The notes under the pieces were generated by a model. It saw only the letters and a list, made by a program, of their open reading frames with translations. It was not told the origin of the DNA and did no database searches. Both the position numbers and the translations under genes were made by a program. A DNA stretch of 64,000 nucleotides, taken from the NCBI RefSeq assembly GCF_039534125.1, contig NZ_BAAAUV010000001.1, positions 372,001 to 436,000 of the forward strand, in the 5' to 3' direction. Each line of letters starts with the position of its first letter. Within the stretch, counting starts at the first letter, position 1. Shown here piece after piece: positions 49,676 to 57,860 of this stretch. Source of the DNA: Actinocorallia longicatena. Its GTDB lineage: Bacteria > Actinomycetota > Actinomycetes > Streptosporangiales > Streptosporangiaceae.

Positions 49676-51240
49676 GGGAGGGTCCCTTCGGAGGTGGCCG
49701 GGTCGCCGCCGGGCGTCGCGTCGAGCGGCCGTGAGTGCTGGGACAGGGCGGTGAGGACCTCGGCCTCGGTGACGGCGGCCCCGCGCAGGTCGCCGACGAC
49801 CTCGCCGTCGCGCAGCACGATGAGCCGGTCGGAGCCCTCGATGAGCTCCTCCATGTCGGAGGAGATCAGCAGCACGCCGAGGCCGTCGCCGGCGAGTTCG
49901 TCGATGAGCTTCTGGACCTCGGCCTTGGCGCCGACGTCGATGCCGCGGGTCGGCTCGTCCAGCAGGATCAGCTTGGGCTGGAGGCAGAGCCAGCGGGCCA
50001 GCAGCACCTTCTGCTGGTTGCCGCCGGACAGTTCCGACACCTTCTGCTCGGGACTGGAGATCTTGATCCGGAGGCGTTCGACGAAGGTGTCGACGATGGC
50101 GTCCTGGCGGGCGCGGCTGACGAGCCCGAACCGCGACAGCCGGGGCAGCGCGGCGAGCACGATGTTCTCGCGGACCGACAGGCCGGGGATGATGCCGTCG
50201 GCCTTGCGGTCCTCGGCCAGCATCGCCATGCCCGCGTCGATGGCGTCGCCGGTGCTGCCCAGCTTGACCTGGCGGCCGCCGAGCACGACCGTGCCCCGTT
50301 CCAGGGGGAGCGCTCCGAAGACGGCGCGGGCGGTCTCGCTGCGGCCGGAGCCGAGCAGCCCGGCGAGCCCGACGACCTCGCCGGAGCGGACCGTCACCGA
50401 CACGTCCGACAGGCGGTGCGGGCTGGTCAGGTCGCGAGCCTCGAGGAGGGTCCCGGCGACCTCGTGGTCGTCGTCGCTGAAGTGGGTCGTCCCGTGGGCG
50501 CGGACCTCGCCGAGGTCGCGGCCGAGCATGAGGGAGACCAGGCGGAGCCGGTCCAGGTCGGCGAGGTCGCCGGTGTGGACGAGCTTGCCGTCGCGCAGGA
50601 CCGTGACCCGGTCGCAGATCCGGTACAGCTCGTCCATGCGGTGGCTGACGTAGACGATGGCGATGCCGTCGCGGTGCAGCCTGCCGATCACCTCGAAGAG
50701 CGTCTCGACCTCGCGGGGTTCCAGCGAGGAGGTCGGCTCGTCCATGATGACGACCTTCGCCTCCACCGACACCGCGCGGGCCAGCGCCACCATCTGCTGG
50801 GCGCCGACCCCGAGCGCGCCCAGCGGCCGCCGGACGTCGCCGGTGATCCCGTAGCCGGACAGCAGCTCCGCCGCCATCGCGTCCATGCGGTCGGTGTCGA
50901 TGAGGCCGAGGCGGTTGCGCGGTTCGCGTCCCAGGAAGACGTTGTGCGCCACGCTCATCAGCGGGACGAGGTTGACCTCCTGGTAGATGGTGGAGATCCC
51001 GGCCCGCTGCGCCTGCACGGGGCTGGTGAAGACGACGGGCTCGCCGCGGTAGCGGATCTCCCCCGCGTCCGGGCGGTGCACCCCGGTCAGCGTCTTGATC
51101 AAAGTCGACTTCCCGGCGCCGTTCTCGCCGACGAGGGCGTGCACCTCTCCGGGCCGCAGCGCGAACGACACGTCGTCGAGCGCGCGCACGCCCAGGAACT
51201 CCTTGGTCACCCCGGTGACCTCGAGCACGGGATCGCTCAT
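49672..51240 (-). CDS. Sugar ABC transporter ATPase, RbsA/YtfR-like with two nucleotide-binding domains
   Basis: A 522-residue tandem ATPase. Domain 1 has Walker A GENGAGKST (about 37-45), a degenerate signature LGVGAQQMVALARAVS and Walker B VVIMDEPTSSLEPRE. Domain 2 has a degenerate Walker A GLLGSGRSE, signature LSGGNQQKVLLARWLC and Walker B LILLDEPTRGIDVG. This asymmetry is typical of the monosaccharide family. The RBS GGAGG lies just before ATG 51240. It is separated from the substrate-binding protein gene by a large hairpin. Confidence 0.92.
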   Translation of the reverse strand: MSDPVLEVTGVTKEFLGVRALDDVSFALRPGEVHALVGENGAGKSTLIKTLTGVHRPDAGEIRYRGEPVVFTSPVQAQRAGISTIYQEVNLVPLMSVAHNVFLGREPRNRLGLIDTDRMDAMAAELLSGYGITGDVRRPLGALGVGAQQMVALARAVSVEAKVVIMDEPTSSLEPREVETLFEVIGRLHRDGIAIVYVSHRMDELYRICDRVTVLRDGKLVHTGDLADLDRLRLVSLMLGRDLGEVRAHGTTHFSDDDHEVAGTLLEARDLTSPHRLSDVSVTVRSGEVVGLAGLLGSGRSETARAVFGALPLERGTVVLGGRQVKLGSTGDAIDAGMAMLAEDRKADGIIPGLSVRENIVLAALPRLSRFGLVSRARQDAIVDTFVERLRIKISSPEQKVSELSGGNQQKVLLARWLCLQPKLILLDEPTRGIDVGAKAEVQKLIDELAGDGLGVLLISSDMEELIEGSDRLIVLRDGEVVGDLRGAAVTEAEVLTALSQHSRPLDATPGGDPATSEGTLP

Positions 51241-51262
51241 CGGATCCTCCTTTCCCAGCGGA

Positions 51263-51301
51263 CCGGCCGGACCCCGGTCACCCCGATCGGGGCCCGGCCG
51301 G
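51263..51301 (-). repeat. Long hairpin between substrate-binding protein and ATPase genes
   Basis: CCGGCCGG then CCCCG (51263-51276) pairs with CGGGG then CCGGCCGG (51288-51301), with one internal A/C mismatch and an 11-base loop. Hairpins at this operon position commonly stabilise or partly terminate the message, so that the binding protein is made in excess over the membrane subunits. Confidence 0.6.
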
Positions 51302-51309
51302 AGATCGGT

Positions 51310-52392
51310 CTAGTACGCGTTGCCGACCTTGTCCTTGGCGTTCGTCTCGTCGTACTCGTCGTCGGAGATGATCACGTTGGCGGGGATGGCGGTGCCGTCC
51401 AGGAACTGCTGGAGCGTCTGGAAGGCGAGCGGGCCGAAGCGCGGGTTGGACTCGACGACGGCGTTGTAGCCGCCGGTGGTGATGAGCTTGACGGCGTTGC
51501 GGGTGCCGTCGATGGAGACGATCTTGATGTCGGTGCCGGCCTTCTTGTCGGCCGCCTTGATCGCGTTGACGGCGCCGATGCCCATCTCGTCGTTCTCGGC
51601 GTAGACGGCGTTGATCTCGGGGTTGCTCTGGAGGAGCTGCTCCATGACGGCCTGGCCCTTGGACCGGTCGAACTCGCCGGTCTGCTCGGCGACGATCTCG
51701 ATGCCGGAGGAGCTCGCGATCTTGTCCTTGAAGCCCTTGGTCCGGTCGGTCGTGACGTTGTTGCCCGACGCCCCGAGCAGGATGGCGACCTTCGCCTTGC
51801 CGCCGGTCACCCGGATCATCTGGTCGGCCGCGCGCTCGCCCTGCTGGACGAAGTTCGAGCCGATGAAGGTCAGGTAGTCGGTGCAGGGCTGCGAGGTGAC
51901 CTTGCGGTCGATGGTGATGACGGGGACCTTCTTGGCCTTGGCGGCGTCGAGCGCGGGCTGGAGGCCGTCGGAGTTGAGCGGTGCGACGATCAGCGCCTGC
52001 GCGCCCTGGTCGAGCATCGACTTGATGTCGCTGATCTGCTTGTTCAGGTCGCTCTGGGCGTTGGTGACCAGCAGGTTGCCCGAGGAGATGCCCAGCTTGG
52101 CGGCCTCGTCCTTGATCGACTGGGTCTCGGCGATCCGGAAGGGGTTGGCCTCCTTCTCCGACTGGGAGAAACCGATCTTCGCGGTCTTCAGGTCGATCTT
52201 CGGGTAGCCCGCGGCCTGGAGCGTGCAGCCGGCGCCGTCGCTCGGCTGCACGGACGCCGCCGACGCGGCGGGGCCGGCGCCGGTCTTCCCCTTGTCGCCG
52301 TCGGACTCGCTCTTGGCGCAGCCGGTGAGGACGAGGGACAGCGCCGCGGCGGTGACGATGCCACGTGTGACGAAGCGTTCGGAAACTGCCAT
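51310..52392 (-). CDS. Sugar-binding lipoprotein, YtfQ-like (galactofuranose type)
   Basis: A 360-residue substrate-binding lipoprotein (lipobox LTGC, Cys25) with a periplasmic-binding-protein-like fold. The mature sequence is close in pattern to E. coli YtfQ: KIGFSQSEKEANPFRIAETQS, NAQSDLNKQISDI, QGAQALIVAP, VITIDRK and YLTFIGSNFVQQGERAAD. YtfQ binds the furanose form of galactose and less well L-arabinose, so a furanose ligand is inferred. AAGGAG precedes ATG 52392. It is the first gene of the operon, under the LacI-type operator. Confidence 0.88.
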   Translation of the reverse strand: MAVSERFVTRGIVTAAALSLVLTGCAKSESDGDKGKTGAGPAASAASVQPSDGAGCTLQAAGYPKIDLKTAKIGFSQSEKEANPFRIAETQSIKDEAAKLGISSGNLLVTNAQSDLNKQISDIKSMLDQGAQALIVAPLNSDGLQPALDAAKAKKVPVITIDRKVTSQPCTDYLTFIGSNFVQQGERAADQMIRVTGGKAKVAILLGASGNNVTTDRTKGFKDKIASSSGIEIVAEQTGEFDRSKGQAVMEQLLQSNPEINAVYAENDEMGIGAVNAIKAADKKAGTDIKIVSIDGTRNAVKLITTGGYNAVVESNPRFGPLAFQTLQQFLDGTAIPANVIISDDEYDETNAKDKVGNAY

Positions 52393-52424
52393 GGGGACTC
52401 CTTCTGGGGGTGGTGTGGAGCATT

Positions 52425-52451
52425 TTTACAACGATGGAACGACGTTGTAAA
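52425..52451. promoter_or_regulatory. LacI-type operator in the divergent transporter/regulator promoter
   Basis: TTTACAACG (52425-52433) and CGTTGTAAA (52443-52451) are perfect inverted arms around nine bases, in an A/T-rich pocket between the binding-protein gene and the divergent LacI gene. The location suggests simultaneous repression of the transporter and autoregulation. Confidence 0.75.
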
Positions 52452-52512
52452 TAGTTGGGAGCGATCTGTAGGCTCCGCTCCGAGAGCGTTACTTCACCGA
52501 AGGGGACAGCCG

Positions 52513-53559
52513 ATGGCCGCAACACTCAAGGACGTCGCGGCGCTCGCCGGTGTCTCGGTGAAGACCGTGTCCAACGTGGTCAACGGCTATGGCTTCGTGA
52601 AACCCGAGAACCGGCGCAGGGTCGAGGAGGCGCTGGCGACCACCGGTTACCGGCCCCATCTCGGCGCCCGCAACCTGCGGCGCGGCAGGACCGGATTCAT
52701 CGCGCTGGTGCTGCCCGAGCTGAGCATCCCCTACTTCGGCGAGCTCGCCGCGCTCGTGATCACCGCGGCCCAGCGGCGCGGCTGGAACGTCCTCATCGAG
52801 CAGACCCAGGGCACCCGCGACCGGGAACGGTCGGCGCTCACCGCGATGGGCCCGCACATGATAGACGGGGCCATCCTGAGCCCGCAGGCGCTGGCCACCG
52901 AGGACTTCGCGGCGTTCCACCGGGAGGTTCCGCTGGTCATGGTCGGCGAGCACGCCGTGGACGTGCCCATCGACCATGTCGCCATCGACAACGTGCTCGC
53001 CGCGCGGACCGCCGTCGGGCACCTGGCCGGGATCGGCCGCCGCCGCATCGCCGCCATCGGGCAGAACCCCCACCGCGGCACCGCGTCGCTGCGGCTGGAG
53101 GGCTACCGGGACGCGCTGACCGAGGCGGGCCTCCCGCTCCTCGACGATCTCGTCGTCACCGCGATGGAGTACCACCGCCACGACGGGGCGGAGGCGATGC
53201 GCCATCTGCTCGCCCGGCAGGAGCCTCCGGACGCGGTCTTCTGCTTCAACGACCTGCTGGCCATCGGCGCGATGCGCGCGGCGGTCGAGCACGGCCTGCG
53301 CATCCCCGAGGACCTGGCCGTGGTCGGCTTCGACAACACCGAGGAGAGCGCCTACAGCATCCCCTCCCTCACCACGATCGCCCCCGACAAGTCCGCGATC
53401 GCCGAGGCCGCCGTCGACCTGATCTCCCGCCGCGGCACCGCGGCGGCGGAGGACGCCACGTTTCCGGTCCAGGACATCCAGACCCCGTTCACCCTGAAGA
53501 TCCGCGAGAGCACCGTCGCCCGCACCACCCAGCTCAGACGCCGCGGACCAGAGGCCTGA
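52513..53559 (+). CDS. LacI-family transcriptional regulator
   Basis: A 348-residue repressor. The N-terminal helix-turn-helix and hinge are TLKDVAALAGVSVKTVSNVVNG (residues 4-25), followed by a periplasmic-binding-protein-like effector domain with GFDNTEESAYSIPSLTTI near 270. It probably binds 52425-52451 and is relieved by the sugar brought in by the divergent transporter. AGGGG precedes ATG 52513. The frame is open for more than 900 codons upstream, but that stretch is antisense to the transporter genes. Confidence 0.92.
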   Translation: MAATLKDVAALAGVSVKTVSNVVNGYGFVKPENRRRVEEALATTGYRPHLGARNLRRGRTGFIALVLPELSIPYFGELAALVITAAQRRGWNVLIEQTQGTRDRERSALTAMGPHMIDGAILSPQALATEDFAAFHREVPLVMVGEHAVDVPIDHVAIDNVLAARTAVGHLAGIGRRRIAAIGQNPHRGTASLRLEGYRDALTEAGLPLLDDLVVTAMEYHRHDGAEAMRHLLARQEPPDAVFCFNDLLAIGAMRAAVEHGLRIPEDLAVVGFDNTEESAYSIPSLTTIAPDKSAIAEAAVDLISRRGTAAAEDATFPVQDIQTPFTLKIRESTVARTTQLRRRGPEA

Positions 53560-53579
53560 CCAGCACGGATCAGCAGGCC

Positions 53580-54059
53580 CTAGCTTGCGCAGTCCTGCTT
53601 CGTGGCCATCAGCCACATCACGGTGACCTTGCCCTTCACCACCTGGAACCCGTAACGGACGGTCTTGTGGCCGGGCACCGGGACCTGGTCGAAGCTGAAC
53701 CCGATCTTCAGCCGAGGGTAGGCCTTCTTCACCTGCTTGATCGTCGAGCCGACGCCGATGCCGCGGGGAGTCCTGGCCTTGGCCGGAGCGCCGATGGCGA
53801 CCAGCCCGTACTTCCTCGAGAAGAGAACGCCGACGGGCGACCTGTACTTTTTGCTCTTGAAGGCGGCGTGCATGCACTGCCCGGAGAAGGGCGTGGTCTT
53901 CAGCTTGCCGGTCGCCTTCGCCTGCTTCAGTGTCATGTGGATCCGGACGCCGTTGTAGCCGCCCTTCTTTCCGAAGGAGCCCTTCGCGGCCGCGTCGGCC
54001 GGAAGCTGAACGGCCAGAGCAAGGACGAGGGCCGCCGCGATGACGGTGGACTTCCGCAC
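53580..54059 (-). CDS. Small secreted protein of unknown function
   Basis: A 159-residue predicted secreted protein. GTG 54059 with GGGAGG upstream starts a signal peptide ending near ADAAA (residue 24). The mature part is basic, Gly/Lys-rich and has two cysteines (GQCMH and the C-terminal DCAS). The pattern GVRIHMTLKQAKATGKL and GIGVGSTIKQVKKAYP suggests two copies of a small alpha/beta repeat found in secreted actinobacterial proteins. Function unknown. Confidence 0.65.
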   Translation of the reverse strand: MRKSTVIAAALVLALAVQLPADAAAKGSFGKKGGYNGVRIHMTLKQAKATGKLKTTPFSGQCMHAAFKSKKYRSPVGVLFSRKYGLVAIGAPAKARTPRGIGVGSTIKQVKKAYPRLKIGFSFDQVPVPGHKTVRYGFQVVKGKVTVMWLMATKQDCAS

Positions 54060-54110
54060 ATGTGCCTCCCGGGGTCCCCGCAAGCCTCCCACCGGCAGGA
54101 CGTTCGGTGC

Positions 54111-54121
54111 AATTTATACTT
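54111..54121. promoter_or_regulatory. A/T-rich promoter between the secreted-protein and SsuD-like genes
   Basis: TATACT (54115-54120) is a good -10 for the plus-strand monooxygenase gene, whose ATG is only 15 bases further on, so its leader is very short. The same A/T island reads AGTATAAAT on the minus strand and could serve the divergent gene. No clear -35 is seen. Confidence 0.45.
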
Positions 54122-54135
54122 ATCATGTCGGTTTT

Positions 54136-55269
54136 ATGAGTTCACTGAAGTTCCACTGGTTCATCCCGACGAACGGGGGCGACGGGCGGCAGGTGGTCGG
54201 GGGCGGCCACGGTGTCGGCGCGGAGGGTGCCGGGCGTCCCGCCTCCGTGCCCTACCTCGGGCAGATCGTCCGCAGCGCCGAGCAGCTCGGCTTCGACGGA
54301 GCCCTGACCCCGACCGGCGCCTGGTGCCAGGACGCGTGGGTGACCACCGCGATGCTGAGCTCGCTGTCGCAGCGGCTCCGGTTCCTGGTCGCGTTCCGTC
54401 CCGACTCGGTCTCGCCCTTCCTCGCCGCGCAGATGGCCGGGACGTTCCAGAACCTGTCCGGCGGACGGCTCCTGCTCAACGTCGTCACCGGCGGCGAAGA
54501 CCACGAGCAGCGCATGTACGGCGACTTCCTCGGCAAGGACGCCCGCTACGACCGCTGCGACGAGTTCCTGACGATCGTCCGGAGGCTCTGGGCCGGCGAG
54601 ACCGTCACCTTCCAGGGGAAACACCTGTCGGTCGAGGACGCCACTCTCGCGCAGCGCCCCGACCCCGTCCCCGACGTCTACTTCGGCGGATCCTCCCCCA
54701 AGGCCCTGGACGTGGCCGCCCGGCACAGCGACGTCTATCTCACCTGGGGCGAGCCGCCCGCCGCGGTGGCCGAGAAGATCGGCACGCTCCGCGAGCTCGC
54801 CGCCGCCGCCGGACGCGAGCCACGGTTCGGCATCAGGCTCCATGTCATCGCCCGGGACACCTCGGCCGGGGCATGGGCCGAGGCCGACCGGCTTCTGGCC
54901 CACATCTCCGAGGACGACATCGCCCGCATCCAGTCCGGCCTGAAGCGCAGCGCCTCGGTCGGCCAGCGGCGGATGCTCGAGCTCAACGGCGGCACCAAGG
55001 ACGGCCTGGAGATCCATCCGGGCCTCTGGGCGGGCGTCGGCCTGGTCCGGGGCGGAGCGGGGACGGCCATGGTCGGCTCCCACGCCGAGATCGCGGACCT
55101 CATCGAGCAGTACGCCGCCGTCGGCATCTCGGAGTTCGTCCTCTCCGGCTATCCCCACCTCGAGGAGGCCTACCGCTTCAGCGAGGGAGTCCTCCCCGAG
55201 CTCACCCGCCGCGGCCTCTGGCACCACCCCGCCCCGGTCGCCACCCGGGCGTCCGTGCCCTTCGCCTGA
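54136..55269 (+). CDS. SsuD-like FMNH2-dependent alkanesulfonate monooxygenase
   Basis: A 377-residue LLM-class flavin monooxygenase. LKFHWFIPTNGGDGR at the N-terminus, PTGAWCQDAWV, FRPDSVSPFLAAQMAGTFQ, NVVTGGEDHEQRMYGDFL and YFGGSSPKAL match the SsuD branch, which releases sulfite from alkanesulfonates using reduced flavin. The conserved Cys of GAWCQDAW is present. No ssuE flavin reductase or sulfonate ABC genes are adjacent. ATG 54136 is chosen from the family start. Confidence 0.84.
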   Translation: MSSLKFHWFIPTNGGDGRQVVGGGHGVGAEGAGRPASVPYLGQIVRSAEQLGFDGALTPTGAWCQDAWVTTAMLSSLSQRLRFLVAFRPDSVSPFLAAQMAGTFQNLSGGRLLLNVVTGGEDHEQRMYGDFLGKDARYDRCDEFLTIVRRLWAGETVTFQGKHLSVEDATLAQRPDPVPDVYFGGSSPKALDVAARHSDVYLTWGEPPAAVAEKIGTLRELAAAAGREPRFGIRLHVIARDTSAGAWAEADRLLAHISEDDIARIQSGLKRSASVGQRRMLELNGGTKDGLEIHPGLWAGVGLVRGGAGTAMVGSHAEIADLIEQYAAVGISEFVLSGYPHLEEAYRFSEGVLPELTRRGLWHHPAPVATRASVPFA

Positions 55270-55281
55270 TCGGCACCCGGG

Positions 55282-55680
55282 TCAGACGCGGGAGACGGTC
55301 CTCGATCGCCGGTGGTTCGCGCCGGTGGCCTCGAACTGGGCCATGCGGTAGGCGGACAGCGACACGGGAGGGGCGGGGTGAGGGTCGACAACCTGGTGGT
55401 GTTCCTTGCGGGTGGGGAACATCACCAGATCGATCAGGGTGAAGAAGATCCGGGCGAAGCCGAAGACGAACAGGGCGAAGGCGACGGGCAGCGTCAGCCA
55501 GAGCTCGCCGGGGACGGCGATGGCCGCCGCCGCGACCGCCACGGTCACCCCGGCGATGCGCATGGACCGGCGGGGGTTCCACGGGCATCCGGGCAGTCCG
55601 GTGCGGATCCCCCGGGTGAGCCGCCAGAAGACGGCGCACCCGACGGCTGCCAGGGCCATGGTCAGGAACACGCCGGACAT
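55282..55680 (-). CDS. Small membrane protein of unknown function
   Basis: A 132-residue protein with three hydrophobic segments (about 2-20, 42-60, 62-85) and a basic, soluble C-terminus. The linker RTGLPGCPWNPRRSMR is the only distinctive stretch. No family recognised. It converges on the SsuD-like gene, 12 bases from its stop. A GGAG lies just before the ATG. Confidence 0.55.
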   Translation of the reverse strand: MSGVFLTMALAAVGCAVFWRLTRGIRTGLPGCPWNPRRSMRIAGVTVAVAAAAIAVPGELWLTLPVAFALFVFGFARIFFTLIDLVMFPTRKEHHQVVDPHPAPPVSLSAYRMAQFEATGANHRRSRTVSRV

Positions 55681-55779
55681 GGCGCTCCTCCAAGGATGCG
55701 TGAGGGATGGATAAGTTCATCGTGCATCGGACCACGTCAAGGCACGTCAAAGCGGACATAGATCTTTCACTTCTCGCAT

Positions 55780-55833
55780 GTTCCGGAGCCGGTGGGGTAC
55801 TGCCCGGTCCCCGGCCGTACCCATTGCCGGAAC
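55780..55833 (+). repeat. Nested inverted repeats upstream of a small acidic gene
   Basis: Outer arms GTTCCGG (55780-55786) and CCGGAAC (55827-55833) enclose inner arms GGGTAC (55795-55800) and GTACCC (55817-55822), and the central loop also contains CCGG repeats. The structure lies in the presumed 5' untranslated region of the gene at 55862. It could be a cruciform, attenuator or structured RNA. Confidence 0.45.
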
Positions 55834-55861
55834 GCGCGTCTAGCAGGCCTGGAGTGTCCTG

Positions 55862-56242
55862 ATGAACGATCCGCCGACCGACCCGGCCGACGCACCCGGG
55901 GAACCGGTGCCCGGAGTTCCGCAGGGCCGTGATCCCTCCCCCTCCGAGGTCGCGCGGATGGGGGCCGAACGCCAGAGCGCCCTGGACCGCTTCGACGAGG
56001 AGCGCCTGCAGATCATCGCGGGGCTGACGGCCGTCCAGGACGATGCCGAGGCGCAGGTCGCCGCCGGCACCATGTCCCTGGCCCAGGCGGCCGTGGCCGT
56101 CGAGGCCGCCCGCCTGGAGGCCCTCGACCAGGACGCCGCCGCCCGCCGGGCCGCGGGAGCGCACATCGAGCAGGCCGCCCTGCACCCCGAACACGACCCC
56201 GCCGACCTGACGCCGGATCTCCCCGGAGAACTCCCCGAATAG
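55862..56242 (+). CDS. Small acidic, alpha-helical protein of unknown function
   Basis: A 126-residue acidic protein. Residues about 25-105 are predicted to be continuous helix/coiled coil (EVARMGAERQSALDRFDEER, AQAAVAVEAARLEALDQDAAARR), with proline-rich ends. GGAG lies seven bases before ATG 55862, and codon usage shows strong G/C third-position bias, supporting translation. No domain recognised; a cytoplasmic partner-binding protein is possible. Confidence 0.55.
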   Translation: MNDPPTDPADAPGEPVPGVPQGRDPSPSEVARMGAERQSALDRFDEERLQIIAGLTAVQDDAEAQVAAGTMSLAQAAVAVEAARLEALDQDAAARRAAGAHIEQAALHPEHDPADLTPDLPGELPE

Positions 56243-56477
56243 GAACGGCGAGATCGCCACGGTCCCGAGCCGCTCCCGGAACGCGGTCCGGGTCCGGTCG
56301 TACCGTGCCCGCCGGGTGCCGCTCTTTTACGGCCCCGAATCGACCGGCTACTGCCACCTGCTGTGTTTGTCATAAAAAGGTGAGATCCGGGCGTTGAGTC
56401 CCCTCTCTCATGCGTAGATGAGGGCTGGCTTCATACGAGAATGTGACTTCCCTCACTTCCCACCCCCGGAGTCAGGC

Positions 56478-57809
56478 ATGAAACTCACCACCCTCGTGCG
56501 GACGGCCGTGGCCGTTCCCCTCGCGGCCGTGCTCAGCGCGGCAGGCCTGGCCGGAGCCGTGCACGCGGCCGATCCCGTCGTCTCGCGCGGCATCACCATC
56601 CCCGCCTTCTACACTCCGCCGGGAACGCTCCCGGCGGCGAACGGAGCCCTGGTCCGGACGGAGCCGCTGCCCCTCGGGCTGAGCCTGCCCGGGCTGGACG
56701 GGCAGGCCCTGCCCGGCACCGCGACACGCCTGATGTACAAGTCCACCGACTCCAACGGAGCACCCGTCGCGGTGACCGGCGTCTACATCGAGCCGTCCCG
56801 GCCCTGGCTGCGCGGCGGTGGACGGCCCCTGGTGGCCGTCGCCTCGGGCACCATGGGCCAGGGTGACCAGTGCGCCCCTTCGTTCGCCCTCCAGTACCCG
56901 CTGACGCTGACCGGCGACACCCTGTCCGTCGGGTACGAGGACCTGGCGATCTACCGCCTGCTGTCCACAGGCGCAGCCGTCGTGGTCACCGACTACGTGG
57001 GCCTCGGCTCGACCGACCGGCTGCACACCTACGTCAATCGCCTCGACGGCGGCCACGCCCTCCTGGACGCCGCCCGCGCCGCCCGTTCCGTCCCGGGCGC
57101 CTCCATCACCGCGGCCTCCCGGGTCGGGCTGTACGGCTACAGCCAGGGCGGCGGCGCCAGCGGCTCGGCCGCGGAGCTCCAGCCGTCCTACGCGCCGGAC
57201 GTCAACCTGGCGGGCGCCTACGTCGGAGCGCCTCCCGCCGACCTGACCTCCACGATGAAGGGCATCGACGGCAGCGCCCTGGCCGGGGCTCTGGGCTGGT
57301 CGATCAACGGCTTCGCCCAGGCCGACCCGGTGCTGCGCAACGTCGTGGACACCAACGTCAACGCCGCGGGACGGGCCGCGCTCCTGGACCTGTCCACCAT
57401 GTGCGTCGGCGACGCCCTCTTCGGCTACGGCTTCGCCTCCAGCAAGAAGTGGATCACCAGCGGCAAGTCCCTGTCAGAGGTCATCGCCGCGAACCCGGCG
57501 GCACAGGCGTCGCTGAACGCCCAGCGCATCGGGACGCTCAAGCCGACGACGGCCGTCCGGGTGGTCACCGGCACCCAGGACGACATCGTCCCGCACGCCC
57601 AGGCCCGTCAGCTCGCCGTCGACTGGTGCGCCAAGGGCGCCAACGTCACCTACGACCCGGTCGTCCTGCCCAACCTCGGCGACAAGATCCTCACCAACCA
57701 CCTCACCCCGCTGCTCACCGACCAGACCAAGGCGGTCGACTGGATCGCCGACCGTCTCGCGGGGTGGACGGCCCTCTCCAACTGCTGGTCCATGCCGATC
57801 CAGCCCTGA
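56478..57809 (+). CDS. Secreted lipase (secretory lipase, LIP family)
   Basis: A 443-residue alpha/beta-hydrolase with a signal peptide cleaved near VHA-AD (residue 31). Family features: GDQCAPSF, TDYVGLGSTDRLHTYVNRLDGGHALLDAARAA and the nucleophile elbow GYSQGGGA. Downstream lie GTQDDIVP, containing the likely catalytic Asp, and NHLTPL with the His. It would hydrolyse esters or triglycerides outside the cell. GGAG is seven bases before ATG 56478. The 235 bases upstream hold an A/T patch (TTGTCATAAAAAGG near 56368) that may be the promoter; nothing else is evident there. Confidence 0.86.
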   Translation: MKLTTLVRTAVAVPLAAVLSAAGLAGAVHAADPVVSRGITIPAFYTPPGTLPAANGALVRTEPLPLGLSLPGLDGQALPGTATRLMYKSTDSNGAPVAVTGVYIEPSRPWLRGGGRPLVAVASGTMGQGDQCAPSFALQYPLTLTGDTLSVGYEDLAIYRLLSTGAAVVVTDYVGLGSTDRLHTYVNRLDGGHALLDAARAARSVPGASITAASRVGLYGYSQGGGASGSAAELQPSYAPDVNLAGAYVGAPPADLTSTMKGIDGSALAGALGWSINGFAQADPVLRNVVDTNVNAAGRAALLDLSTMCVGDALFGYGFASSKKWITSGKSLSEVIAANPAAQASLNAQRIGTLKPTTAVRVVTGTQDDIVPHAQARQLAVDWCAKGANVTYDPVVLPNLGDKILTNHLTPLLTDQTKAVDWIADRLAGWTALSNCWSMPIQP

Positions 57810-57834
57810 CCTCGGGCGTCCTCGCGCGGTCCGC

Positions 57835-57860
57835 GGCCCTCTCCCGTTCGGGAGGGGGCC
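57835..57860. terminator. Bidirectional terminator between lipase and flavohemoglobin genes
   Basis: GGCCCTCTCCC (57835-57845) pairs with GGGAGGGGGCC (57850-57860), with one G-T wobble and a 4-base loop. It overlaps the flavohemoglobin stop codon. Confidence 0.65.

Noticed and set aside
49735..52512. A long plus-strand open frame running into the LacI gene
   Set aside because: The upstream 900 or so codons are antisense to the ABC transporter genes; the LacI helix-turn-helix and its ribosome-binding site fix the real start at 52513.
56401..56422. CTCAT-N6-ATGAG repeat upstream of the lipase gene
   Set aside because: Arms of five bases only, with no supporting context; likely chance.
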